A stretch of DNA of 64,000 bases from positions 25,407 through 89,406 of the forward strand of contig QANU01094918.1 of NCBI GenBank assembly GCA_003254905.1. The letters run 5' to 3'. Each line of letters opens with the position of its first letter. Within the stretch, counting starts at the first letter, position 1. Of the stretch, positions 23,521 through 35,055 are shown in pieces. A program made the position numbers and the translations under genes. Origin of the DNA: Nissolia schottii. Its lineage: Eukaryota; Streptophyta; Magnoliopsida; Fabales; Fabaceae. The notes under the pieces are model-generated. The model made no database searches and was not told the origin of the DNA. It worked only from the letters and a program-made list of their open reading frames with translations.

Positions 23521-25560
23521 AATGAATTCACTTGAACCACAACTGACTATCTCTCAAAAGTAACTTTGAGGCATTTATTGCCCAGTATCACTATTTATTC
23601 ATCTCAAAAGTAGTCACATAACAATCACACAAACAGATAAACAAACATTATAAAACAGAGAAACAAACAAACAAACATGATGACCTACAATTTCCTATCT
23701 GTCCAGTGCACTTGTGAGTTTAAAAACAAAGAAATTATAAACATTATCACTAAACATTTTTGCATGCTCAAGCACACGCATGTTTAATATTGCTCATTTT
23801 CTATGTTTAATAATATTTGTTTATCTCTTTTATAATGTTTATTTTTATATTTGGGTGACTGCTAGGTGGCTACTTTTGAGGTGTACAAATAGTATTTTTG
23901 TTTATTGCCATTATCTTGGATTTGTGCAGGATAAAAATAATGAAGATCACTCGATATTTGATAATATGACACTTCACCTCGTTCTTGGAAAAAAAACAAA
24001 AAAGTGAACACCTCACCTATTTTAAGTTTAACTAAATGAAAATTCATTACATTTTTTAAATAACTCAATAATATTTATTTTTTAACTTTTTCATAAAATT
24101 AATTAAAAGTATTTAAATTTTAAAAAATAATATATTACTGAATGAAATAATCTTAACTATTGAAGTTTAAAATGACTATTCGGACATAATGATAAAAATA
24201 AGCTCAAATTGTTTTGCAAATTTTTAGTCTTATATGAGGTCCAAATTTATACTTTATTGAAAATTTTGAATTTCTGATAAAAATCTTTAAAAATTCTAAG
24301 TTTAAGTTCTTAATGTATTTATACTATTTTTAATAATGTATTTAGAGAAGGCAACAAAATAAATTCAAATGAATAAAATAAATAAATCAAACCCCTTTAA
24401 AAATAGATTAATGAATTATATCTTTAAATAATTCAATAATTATTATTTTTTAACCATAAACAAAATCAATAACTATCATTTAAATTTAAAAATAATAATA
24501 TACTACTTAGCAAAATTATTTTAACTCTTCAAGTTTAAAATATATTTTTAAAAATTTAAAATTTGAATTTTCAAATTAAATAACATTTTTTTAAAAAAGT
24601 TATTAAATAAGTTAACTCATACCTAATATAAATGAGAATGATTTTTTTAGCAAACCTCTTAGTTTATTTTATCATTAAATTCAAATAGCATCTGAGTATA
24701 AATAAATAATTAAAAATTAATTTTAAAAAAATACTACATTGAAGTTCAAAAGATTGTTATCAAATTAGAAAAAGACCTCATCATTGATTACGTAAGCACT
24801 GGCGTGAATGTCAATGGGGATTGATGAAGCTAGGTAGGGCGGGCACCGAGGTTGTAATAGTGTGACAATGAATGTTTCCCTGCAGTAGAACCAGTTCTTT
24901 TTAGGAGGGCTGACGATTTTGACCCATATAGCTTCTCATAGTCAATAGGTCCAACCTTGCATGGCGACCCCACCCTCGTCTTCACCCAGGCTCTATGTCT
25001 AATGGCTCAAGGCATCATGCACCCTGTAGTCGTACTCTTTCTACAAGTAACCAATAAATTGACAACAACTAATTAGGAACATAAACCCTTAACAATTATG
25101 CTAAGAAAACAAGTAAACCTAGACTTGGCCCTTGTGGCCCTTCTAAGTTTGGGTATACATAAAGAGTTCTACTTGAGTTGGACCTTTGCCCTAATCTTTT
25201 TTCTGTATTTTGACTCTGTTACACACACACACAATATTATTAAAAATCTTATCAAGCAACCCACCGCAATGTAGTGGCTCGTCCCTTATTGAATTTCTGG
25301 TTGCTTTGGCTTTTTCGGACATTTCCTTGTAAGCGGGGTTTGATTTTTGATATGTGTTAGAGACCAAAACTCTCCTCACCAATTTATACTTAGCAAGTGG
25401 TTTCCATTAAATCCTAAAGGGCCAAGAAAATTAGGCGGAGTGACTTTTTACTCATTAAGGCCCAAACTTAATAAGAAGTATGACTTATTCACTTATTTAT
25501 TTTCGTTATACATTAGTGAGACCAACATATTATAAGTCATAATAAATAGCTAATATGATT

Positions 25561-25595
<35 letters not shown>

Positions 25596-25634
25596 CCACA
25601 AAATAGACTTTTAAGTGCATGGATGGTGGGTCGG
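23521..25634. other. AT-rich intergenic stretch
   Basis: Very AT-rich sequence with many poly-A/poly-T runs between 24000 and 24780 and no supported gene. A (CA)n run lies near 25222-25232 and an (AT)n microsatellite at about 25562-25592. The stretch ends at the target site of the LTR at 25640. Confidence 0.55.
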
Positions 25635-27534
25635 GGTTGTGTAACATACCGCTTTTTTCTTAGTAAAGAATTCGCGTAATAAATAAATATACGAGCAATT
25701 TATTAAGACTGGAAATTTAAATCACCAATTTTATTTTCCAAAAATGTCAGGCAAGGTAATAGTTTCGTGGTCTCGCGAGATTTTGCAAGATCCGGATCAA
25801 TTATCTTTTGTCGCTAGAATTTAATTACGTACCGAAAGTATCCATAAAAATCACTTTTACGAAAGTTGAGTTACGAGTTCCTTGGATTAATTTAAATTCC
25901 TTACTAGAAAAATTACTAGATTAAGATGGTATGTTTAGAAAATTTTTAGGATGTCTGTACACGAAAAGTTAATGACCAAACACGATCAAATCCACACACC
26001 AAAACCCAAAATTGAAACACACACACATGGCCGTAACACACACATACCGACGGCCACAACACACACAAGTCAACAAAGTCATACTTATCCTCTTCCATTT
26101 TTACTATTCATGTAACTTTCATGCCACCTATTATTCTTATCACCATCCATGCCACCTATTGTTCTTATCTCATTTTCATTTTCTTTCTTTTTTTTTTAAT
26201 TTGCAAGATGGCTTGCTTCTTGCTTCTCTATATAAAGCACTTCCCTTGCTCCCTCAATCCATCTCTTGGCCGTGGCTTTTCCGCCAAAATCCCTAGAGAA
26301 ATTTCATTTTCTTTCCTCTACAAACTCAAAGCAAGCCAAGCTTAAGACCACTTTAACTTCATCCTATTTTCTCTCTTGTTCCTTGCCATTCTTGCTCCTT
26401 TTCCCAAGACTCAAAACTGTAGCCCTCATCATCATTTTCCTCTCAAGTTTTTCTTGGAGAAAGGTGATCAAATAAGCTTTGGAAGCACAAAGGCTCCCTA
26501 AGGGACTTGTCTCAAAGTTTCTTAAACCTTCTCAAAGTCTTCTTAGAGGTGGATAATCCGATAACCCACTTTCTAAGTGGCATATTTATGTTGTTTTATG
26601 TGTGAAATTATATCTATGCATGCTCTTGTAAAAATATGGTTATTTGTGTTCTTAAAGAAACTAGGTTATACCATGGTGTTTTAGGGATATGGATATGAGT
26701 TTGACAAGGTTTTGGGTTTAAGTAAAAACTATAGGTTGAGATTTTTATCATGGAAAACTAACCTCATTTTCGGAATCTATATGAAAAATCATGTGGGGGT
26801 GTTAAGTTTCAAGATTTTCGAAGCCCCCGACAAATTTCTCGAACAAATGAAGTAAAACGACGTTTTCAGGCGAACAAGGGCAAATAGAGAATTTTGAAAA
26901 GTAGGACTAAAAATCTGGGTTTGTTCGCATGAAAAATGAGTTTGGATCTATCAAAAACCTTGGGATGAAGTCTCGATCCCTTTGGGTTTTTGATAACTAA
27001 AATTTTGAAGAAAATCAGGCATTACGGGGAAAAACAGTGTTTTGGGCAAAAAGGATAAAATGTAATTTCTAAAATTTGAGTTGAAAATCTGGGTTAATAG
27101 TTTTTAAAAATGAGCTTAGAGCTATCCAAAACCTTTGGGTGAAGTCTTGGGCCCTTTGGGTTTTTGATAGCTAAAATTCTAACGAAAATCGGGAATTTCG
27201 GGTGAAAACGGGTTTTGGGTGAAACTGGTATTCCGGGAGTTTGAATTAAAACTTTGAGTTTGCTTTTGTAAGGAATGAGTTTGAGAGTATAAAAGATTTA
27301 AAATATAAAGAGGAAATTTTAAGACGAGAAATTTGAGCCTTTGAGAAAAGGAAGGCCCTAAAATCACTAGTGCACTTTGGTTTACCCTTTATGATTATGT
27401 GAAAGTAAATGTATGTTATTATGTTGCCCAAAGAATTATCTTGTTATTATGCTACTAGACGAAAATCAATACCCAAAAAAGATACATGAGATAAAAGAGT
27501 GTCAAGGAGACCTTAAATGAATAAATGAGCAGTA

Positions 27535-27635
27535 TTCCTGTAGGTAGGTTGCTTTTAGGGATGTTCACTTTCCTGTAGGTAGGAAGCTTGCAGGGGAGGG
27601 ATGAGCAGTGTTCCTGTAGGTAGGAGCTTGCAAGA
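27535..27635. repeat. three-unit hairpin-type repeat in LTR
   Basis: Three units start TTCCTGTAGGTAGG (27535, 27570, 27611) and end in TTTTAGGGA, TTGCAGGGGA and TTGCAAGAA. The outer bases of each unit are partly complementary, for example TTCCTG with CAGGGGA. The units lie about 1.9 kb from the LTR start, before the conserved CACCTGGAGAT block. Confidence 0.55.
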
Positions 27636-28897
27636 ATGTGCATTGTTCTATTTGTAAAAGTATCAAGGATTTATTTCAGAAAGTGTGATAACCTCTTCTT
27701 TATAGATAATTCAAGATTAGAACTCTTCCTATCACCTAGTAAATAGGTAAGTTGCTCAAGACTAGCAAGGATTTATAAATAAAATAGGGCATTAAAGTAT
27801 TTATTTATGTTATCACCTGGAGATGTTACGAGCGGCCAGGATCATAAATGAAGTGAAAACGAATAGTGTAACAACCCAAGTTTTTCCTTCGCTAAAACTC
27901 CGCTTAATAAATAATTAAGAATATGTTAATAAGGAAAAGATGAGATAAAAATGGAATAAAATTCACAGAATTTAATTAATCTCGATCGTATTAGTTAAAA
28001 ATAATAATTTTGTGATCTCGTGACGTTTGGAGACGTTTGGGTTAGTATTAGGCTATTTTGAGAACTTAAGGGTGACTCAAAGGAGTCTGTAAAATACACT
28101 AATATGCAAATAATGTGAGAATATTTCAAGAAAAATATAAATATGAATAAGTAAAAATTATAGGTCACAACGGTATGTCCGAAATATTTTTAGGACGTTC
28201 GGACATAAATAGTTAATGAACGAAGACGAACCAAACTACACGGAGGAAGTAAGAAGACTCTAGGGCCAAGGGATTAAACCCTCGGGCAGCCCCTCATCTC
28301 ACGAAGCCACACACACACACAAGAGACCAAATCCATTTCCTTTCTTCTTCCAAGGAAATTCCAAAACCCTAAAGCCATCCAAAGCCCTAAGCTCCATCAT
28401 CATCTCTTGTTCTCATCATCCTAATTCACTCTCAAATTAATCTAGAAAGCAAGCTAGTATCAAGGTGAGAAAATTCCCTTCAAGAAGAAGCCAAGCTCAC
28501 AAGTTCTAAACCCTAATCTTCCATAACCTATGTTTGGCCTAATTATGTTCATGTTTCCATTTCTAGGTCAAGAAAGCCAAGCAAGCAAGCAAGGCTTGAA
28601 TTCACCTTTCTCTAGTTATCAAGAAGTTAGCAAAAGTGGGTAACTTTAGTTTCCTAATCCCTTTTTATGGTTAGATGAGTTTATGTGTATGTATGTGATT
28701 ATGTTTGAATGCAGGTGTATGTTTGTTTAATGATGTTAGAAATTATGATAGGCTTAGAAAATGATTCTAAAGAGTTCTATGATTTGGATTAGGTAGAATT
28801 ATTATGTGGTTAAGATGTGTGAAAAGCTTAGACAAGTTTCATGGAGGATAGGAGAAGAAAACAGAGAAATGCCCTGAATTAGGTCTGCAGGTCGACA

Positions 28898-28988
28898 GAG
28901 CACGCTGAGCGCAGCGCTAGGCGCCGCGCTAAGCGGCACGCTGAGCGGAGCGCTGAGCGGCTTGCTGAGCGGCGCGCTAAGCGGCTCC
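28898..28988. repeat. GC-rich tandem repeat of a 10-bp GCGCTGAGCG-like unit
   Basis: About nine copies of a roughly 10-bp motif alternating GCTGAGCG and GCTAAGCG, in an otherwise AT-rich LTR. Two or three copies occur at the corresponding place in other family members: minus strand at 4427-4470 and 61505-61570, plus strand at 45918-45962. This copy is an expansion. Confidence 0.75.
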
Positions 28989-29323
28989 CTACGTGTTTTC
29001 CTGATTTAAAGGTTGCGGCATTAGCCGTTGAATGAAACTGTAATTCTGCTGTAATGATCTAAGATTAGAAGAGTTTATGGAACCTTCCTAAAACACAAAT
29101 TCTAGTATTCCATGCTATTGCTCTGATTGATATGCTGTACGTGAAATAAACATGTTAAACATGCTTCTGCAATAAACTCTGTGAGGATCTTGATAGCTTA
29201 CATGCATCTGTGATATACATAGTTAAAGACATGATAAGAAACTCTGAGATAAGTAATTATGCTGAAATGAACCATAGGGAAACTAGTATGCCATGCTGCA
29301 GGTACCATTAATGCTGCTGAATA

Positions 29324-29400
29324 AGGGCCAATGCCCAATGCTGCTGAAATATGGCTATATGCCACATGCTGAAAAGGCTATATGCCTATGCTGAAAGGCC
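29324..29400. repeat. short hairpin array with covarying arms
   Basis: Consecutive units GGGCCAATGCCC (29324-29335), TGGCTATATGCCA (29352-29364) and AGGCTATATGCCT (29375-29387), then a GGCCGTGATCACG unit, are separated by ATGCTG(CTG)AA spacers. The terminal base pairs differ between units but stay complementary. Confidence 0.6.
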
Positions 29401-29699
29401 GTGATCACGTGAGCCGCTATGATCCCACTTCAGGAGGTCTAGGCATCCTGAATGTGGAAGCCCGCCACAGGTGGTGTCGAGAGGGCATACCTGGGGGTGT
29501 GCGGTTACCACGCCTATGCATTGTCGAAAGGGGGCAAGCTTAGGTGGGGGTACAATATCCGCCCACTGTCGAGGGGTCCCGAGGGGGCACACGGCAGGTG
29601 GAAGCCCACCGCAGTAAGGTCTGGACAGTGTCGGCCTATACTGAGGGTGTGAGGTTATTCCGTCATACTAGTGTCACAGAGGACATTACTATGGTGGGA

Positions 29700-29960
29700 A
29701 TAACACCTATTCTGTTATGCTGCTGTATTCTGTTACGCTGTTATGTGCTGCTATGCTGTTATATTCTGTCATGCTGTTTTATTCTGTTATTCTGCTGTAT
29801 TCTGTTAAACGTGTTACGCTGATGATTCTGCTGCATGTATTCTGCTGAACTCTGTTATGTCTGTATTGGATGATTCTGTGATGCATATTTGAGTGAATCT
29901 GTTATGCTGAAGATATTCTGATTTTATGCTGTTATTTAGTCTGATTTGAATAAATAATCT
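29700..29960. repeat. degenerate CTGTTATG-rich minisatellite
   Basis: Irregular iterations of CTGTTATGCTG, CTGTATT and CTGCTATG fill about 260 bp of the nested LTR. The open frame across it (to 29822) gives only Leu/Cys-rich low-complexity text. Confidence 0.6.
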
Positions 29961-30204
29961 GCTGTTATGCCGTACCGTCAAGAGCACGCTCGAGACGGTT
30001 TTGTATATGCCGAATTGCTAATCAGCACGAGAACGTAGTAAGCAAGAGTAGTTCCCATGTCACATAATAATGCTGATAAAGCCGTTCAGATAGGCCAGAT
30101 AATAAATGATAGGCTGTTTAGTATATATGTTCACCTAGAGATCTCTGAGCGGCCTGAAGTCCGACATAATATAATACACGATGCAGGAACTAAGTTATTC
30201 CACT

Positions 30205-30221
30205 GAGAACCTACCGTTCTC
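30205..30221. promoter_or_regulatory. conserved stem GAGAAC-N5-GTTCTC in LTR
   Basis: GAGAACCTACCGTTCTC is followed by ATTCCCCACT, TTTTATGA and TTCAGG. The same arrangement recurs in other LTR copies at about 30760, 37190 and 46909 (plus strand) and 3516 and 60545 (minus strand). The role is unknown; it may be a structured transcript element or a protein-binding palindrome. Confidence 0.5.
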
Positions 30222-31396
30222 ATTCCCCACTATTTTATGACTTCAGGTACCGAAGAAGATGAGTCTTGTTTTGATGATGCTGATGATCCGCCCGCTGAGC
30301 CATGAGCGGCTAGGATTGGAGGAGCTTAGAGAGATAGCTGTTTAGATTTTGGTCAAGGACGTACTGAGTAGCATTCCAGTAGTCCTTGTATTTTGATGCT
30401 GTATATTTTGGATTCTGTATATGATACTTTGAGCTATGTACATATTATGTATACAGTGACATGACTTTGTATGGTGGACCCATGAATGTATATTGCTTGT
30501 TCTACTTATCATAGTGTTATCCGCTTTGTTATTATATTTGTTTATTTCCAACGCATGGCTCTATTTCATTATTGATGTAATATAAGTGAAAAGTTTAAAA
30601 TGGGTCCTTATTTTCTTAAGCAACCACTATTTTCTAAAAGACAACTACGGACTAAAGTATTCCGATCAGATAGCAAACAACCTAGTGAGCATTGTTTACT
30701 ACGTACGGGTAAACAGTTAGCTAGGGTGTTTCAAATAGCCATTCCCTAGGATCCCCATTGAGGACGAGACGTTCTCATCCCCCACTCATTTATGATTTCA
30801 GGAAAGTGCGATGAGTATACCAGAGAAGAGCAAGCATCACCGGACGAGTAAAGACCTTGGCATTAAAGTATTCCAGGGAAAACAGCCAGACAATGGTGGA
30901 TGTCCACGCATTGTGAAGTGTTTTGGATTTTGTATTAGCTAAAAGGATTACATATGTCATTAGCTTATATGTGCAGTGCGTGCATATGTATATACAATAT
31001 TAAATGTGTAATCATTTCTGGACCCATATGTATGAATGGAACTTATACTTTTTATGGACTGTCTTTAGATGATTAACTACTATGTCATTAAAACAGCTAA
31101 GTCCTGTAGACTCTATCGCTCGCATATATATATGTATGCCTTCTTGGACACGCGTGGCTCATATTTTAAGTTTTTATAAAGAAAGGAAAAAGTTTTAAAT
31201 TGGTCCACATTTTCAGCTAAAGAATATTTTCAAAGATAATACAGGACTAAAAGTATTCTAACCAAAGCAAATAACAACCTTGTGAGCATTGTTTATGACT
31301 TAAGCGTGAGCAGCTAGTGGCGGTGTTACAGGTTGCGCCGTAGGTAGCAAGAAAGAGGGGCGATGATGACACGGGTAGTGAGAAGTGAGTGGCAGT

Positions 31397-32267
31397 TAAC
31401 GATGGCAATGGGGCGAGGTGGGTAGGTTTTACCTTACCCCAACCCCCCTCGCACCTTATTAACACTAACCTCAACCAACCCTGTCCCTACCCATGGATTT
31501 TAAACATTATAACTCGCACCCGCACCCACCCCACCCCTTTTTTTAGAACACATGTTGAAATACTATAAAATTCAATCCCCATATAGATTAACATAATCAT
31601 ATAATAAAGTACCACAAATGTCAATAGTTAACATTAATTTAATATAAAATTATCCAATAATAATAAAATAACAAGCAAATAACAATCAAGTTTCCAATAA
31701 GTCACACAGAAATATCTAAGATACATATAAGTTCCAAGAAGCAGTCAAGTCACTTCTTGTCTCTTGTGCAGCTTCCCAACTCTTGAAGCTATCATTCTTC
31801 AGTTTCTCCATCAGTAGCTAGAGGCACAACGTTGCAAGAGAAGGATGAGCAAAAGAAAGAGAGAGACAAGCGAAAGAGGAGGAGGATGAAAGGATCTCGT
31901 CCAGTCGGTGGCTGGCAGCACGACACTGCAAGAAAGAGAGAGGCCCATAGAGAGAGACAAATTTGTGACTAGGAATTAGGTTTGCTCTTTACAACTATTG
32001 AGTTTTTAATAATTAGGATTAAATAAGTTTTATATAATTTTTTTAATTATATATATTTATACTAATATTAATATATTTTTATAATATATAATATATAGGG
32101 TGCAGGGTGGGTAGGGGCGGGTTCACCCTATACCCTACTTTTCCTTGCTTCGCAGACAAAACCTACCCCACATCTACCCGACCCACTCTGGGGTGGGTTT
32201 TAAACCCGCCCCGAGAGGGTTAGGTAGGGTGAGTGCCCCACGGGTAGGGTTCATGTTGTCATCCCTA
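31397..32267. mobile_element. non-autonomous hAT-like element, 871 bp
   Basis: The left end reads TAACGATGGCAATGGGGCG. The right end, reverse complemented, reads TAGGGATGACAACATGAACC. Both are rich in the CCCTACCC/GGGTAGGG text common in plant hAT-derived repeats. Flanks GTGGCAGT (31389-31396) and GTGGCGGT (32268-32275) match at 7 of 8 bases, as expected for an 8-bp target duplication. There is no transposase. The interior is AT-rich. Confidence 0.65.
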
Positions 32268-32329
32268 GTGGCGGTGGTGGTGGCTTAGAAAGAAGGAAAA
32301 CATGAAAAATGAGGGGAAAAAGAGAAGTC

Positions 32330-32656
32330 TCACAAATTTAGGGATTTTTCACATTACCAATGAGTTTAACTATCTCTATAAATTTGTTAGTGTATAACGT
32401 AAATGAAACGCAACATTTAACCGATGGACAGATTTATCCATTGGTAGAGTTTTGAAAATTACACTTCTGCATAAAAACTAGTGCTCATTGAAATAATTCA
32501 AATACCAAAAAAAATCTTAGTCATACTCTAACCTCAAACCTTAAACCCTAAGTTAAAGAAAAATTTAATATAAAAAATGCATGTAATTATCTCTGACGAA
32601 AAAATGTCGGTTGCTTGTTTGGAGCAAAATGGCACCAACTATTTTTGTAGTAGTAT
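32330..32656 (-). mobile_element. possible decayed CACTA-type terminus
   Basis: ACTATTTTTGTAGTAG near 32640-32655 resembles the reverse complement of CACTACAAAAA. Upstream are a pair of opposed short motifs (CCGATGGACAG and TCCATTGGTAG) and a TGTCGGTTG. This fits a worn CACTA end, but no partner end or target duplication was found. Confidence 0.3.
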
Positions 32657-32890
32657 GGGATATTGATCTATTTTCACATACATACTCGATTACTCATCTT
32701 TAGAAGCTGCAAATATGGGTGCAACTGAATAAGCTTTTAAGAAAAAACATTTTTCTTAATGTAGAATCAAAAGTAAAATAAGAAATATGAAGTTGATTTA
32801 TGTTGAAAAGTAACTATAAAAATACCTTTTATCATAATTAGAACCTGTTAAGTTCTCTACTAGTTCTTTGATCATGACAAATATAAAAGG

Positions 32891-33310
32891 TGTTACGGAC
32901 TAGCCCAAAAAATGGGGCCCCAAAAGACTCCACAGATCATGGGCCAGTAGCCTAATCCGTCTTTCCCAAGACAGTCATCACAAAACAAGGAGGAGGATTT
33001 AGATCTAGGGAAAGATTTCCGGCGCCCGAGAGAAAAATCCAGGAAAACAGAAAAATCCCTAGAAACATCTCTGCTCATCCTGATGAGCAATCCTCGGGCA
33101 TAAAAGGAACCATTCACCAGGTATGAACTGGAACCCAATTTCAAACTCTTTCTCACAATCATACAAACACTTACTTAGGTGTCAGCGTGCTTGCAGGTAC
33201 CTTGTCGCCATACCGGAGACCTACCAAGGAGGCCTGGAGTCCCACACCCTCCGAGGAAGCCTCCACCTCGGTATATTTGTGTTGTCTGTAAGGAAAACTT
33301 TTATTATGGC
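32891..33310 (+). repeat. 5' LTR of the gypsy element (3' limit approximate)
   Basis: It starts TGTTACGGACTAG. A TATA-like GCATAAAAGG lies at 33098-33107, followed by CAGGTATGAA and then GTGCTTGCAGGTACC. The order matches the solo LTR at 48142, which has a TATA-like run, CAGGTATGAA and TTCTTGCAGGTACCC. The 3' end is not certain. Confidence 0.6.
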
Positions 33311-33351
33311 ATCCCACATTTTGGACGGCAGACCTCCTTCACCTTGCCTCA

Positions 33352-35055
33352 ATGCCACCAAAATTAACTAGAAAAACTTATCGTCTTGTGACATCAATGA
33401 GAACCAGGGAGCAATTTCAACCGGGAGCACCGCCCACCCCACTCACCAAACCAAGATCCCAGTTCTTAAAGAAATACCACAAGTCCAAGCTCCACCGACT
33501 ACCCATAACAACAACGGGGAACAGGAGGAGCCTCTAACACCCGACTTGGCAACGATAGTGCAAGACTAAGCGATAAAAATAAAACAACTCGAAGCAGCCC
33601 TACACCAACTCCAGCAGGATGATGATCCATACAGCCATAGACAAAGCTCAAGAAAATGCAAAGCATAAACGAAAAAAAGTCCTCAAATGGGCGGAGGACA
33701 AAAAATTCCACCTCGATAGTCGTAACCTCTAGGATGGGCAACACAACACAAACACCGTCAAGGAAGAATAGGTTTTGGAGTCCGTGTTCAAGCCCACCAT
33801 GGACTATACATGGCAAACCACGAACAGAAATCGTCCATCGCTCATAAAGGCCAAAGGGAAGGAAAACTACCCTTTTACTGACGACATTCTGGATGCGATA
33901 CCCTTGTACAGTTTCGCCCTGCAAACTCCATGGAGCCGTATGATGGGACATCAAACTCCCAACATCTCCTAGATGCTTTTGGCCATAGGATGATTCTTGA
34001 CAGGGCCACAGATGTGATCTAGTGCAAATCCTTTCTGACGACCTTACAGAAAGGAGCCCTTAGTTGGTTCAACGCACTTCCACCTACGTACATCCAATGC
34101 TTTGATGATCTAGCTGAGGGGTTCCTTGCCAATTTCAAAATGCGACGAAAGAAACATAAGATAGTCGTACGCCTCTTAGGGATAATCTAGAAAAAGGACG
34201 AAACTCTTAAGGAATACTTGGATCGTTTCTATGCAGATTGTGCACAGGTGTAGGACTTACAACCCCAAGCAGTGTTGATGGGGTTAACTAATGGCTTGAA
34301 AAGAGGAAGCTCGTTCTCAAAAAATCTCTCCAAGCGACCTCTGTGGTACCTCATCAAAATATAATAGTGGGCAGAGGAATACTTGTACCAAGAGGAGGGA
34401 ATGAAGACAAGGGTGACCCACAAAGGGACCCTAATAAAGGCCCCAAGAGATGAAACAGCCGCGCATCACCCCGTAGAGAAGGATTGCATCCCATCAAGGA
34501 AGGCCGATATAATACCTACACACCTCTCACAGGCTCCCTCACGCAGTTGTATCGAAAATACAACACATCGAAGGATTCCCCAAACCCAAACCAATATGTC
34601 TAAGGCTGGGGACAGACACTGCATTGTTTTTCAATTTTCATGACTCGTATAGTCATGACACGGAAGAATGCATTGACCTAAAAGACAAAGCGGAGAAATG
34701 GATATGCAACAGAAAACTGGAACGTTATACCCTAGTAGACAAAAAGAGACGGGCCGATGATAGAAACCATGATCAACAAAACCCTAATAAGGACAATCGC
34801 AGACAAAGCAACCTCACATAAGACAAAAATGACAGAAGCACTAGAAGGCCTGAAAGTACAAGAGTCATTAACACCATTGCAAGAGGATTCGCAGGAGGTG
34901 GGATAACAAAATATGCCCGCAAAAAGCACCTCCAAGAAGTGCTCCACTTAGAAAGAGAAAAAGCAAGCAAAGTTCGTAGAACACGCTACGTCCCAGACAT
35001 CACATTTACCAAAGATGACTACTTTGAAGGCACCTCCTCTTGCGACGACCCCATG
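33352..35055 (+). pseudogene. gypsy gag pseudogene
   Basis: Broken frames give recognisable gag pieces. A capsid segment has FDDLAEGFLANFKMRRKKHK (about 34093-34155) and TLKEYLDRFYADCAQV (about 34203-34250), typical of plant Retrotrans_gag proteins. Later come HDTEECIDLKDKAEKWI (from about 34660) and INTIARGFAGG followed by DITFTKDDYFEGTS (to 35040), the usual gag-protease linker of this group. Stop codons and frameshifts interrupt it, for example after LLGII near 34187. The nested LTR begins at 35056, in the linker. Not functional. Confidence 0.78.

Larger units (their letters stand above)
27867..30733 (+). mobile_element. nested large non-coding LTR (solo LTR), 2867 bp
   Basis: It starts TGTAACAACCCAAGTTTTTC and ends GCTAGGGTGTTTCA. 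AATAG lies on both sides (27862-27866, 30734-30738), a perfect 5-bp target duplication. It is inserted in the outer element 25640-31330. No coding domain is visible; short frames near 29400-29820 come from GC-rich and CTGTTATG repeats. It holds a GC-rich tandem repeat (28898-28988), hairpins (29324-29400), a degenerate minisatellite (29700-29960) and the conserved stem at 30205-30221. Confidence 0.87.
25640..31330 (+). mobile_element. large non-coding LTR (solo LTR), carrying a nested copy
   Basis: It starts TGTAACATACCGCTTTTTTC at 25640 and ends CGGTGTTACA at 31330. GGTTG flanks both ends (25635-25639 and 31331-31335), a perfect 5-bp target duplication. After removing the nested element and its duplicated site, it is about 2.8 kb. 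It contains no gag, pol or internal primer-binding structure that I can see, so I read it as a solo LTR or a non-autonomous element. Landmarks include the hairpin-type repeats at 27535-27635 and the GAGGAC...GTTCTC stem at about 30760-30776. Confidence 0.85.

Noticed and set aside
29452..29822. Frames in the GC-rich part of the nested LTR
   Set aside because: Produced by repeats of the LTR; no domain and not kept in relatives.
33499..33954. 151-residue minus-strand frame
   Set aside because: Antisense to degraded gag, with no recognisable domain.
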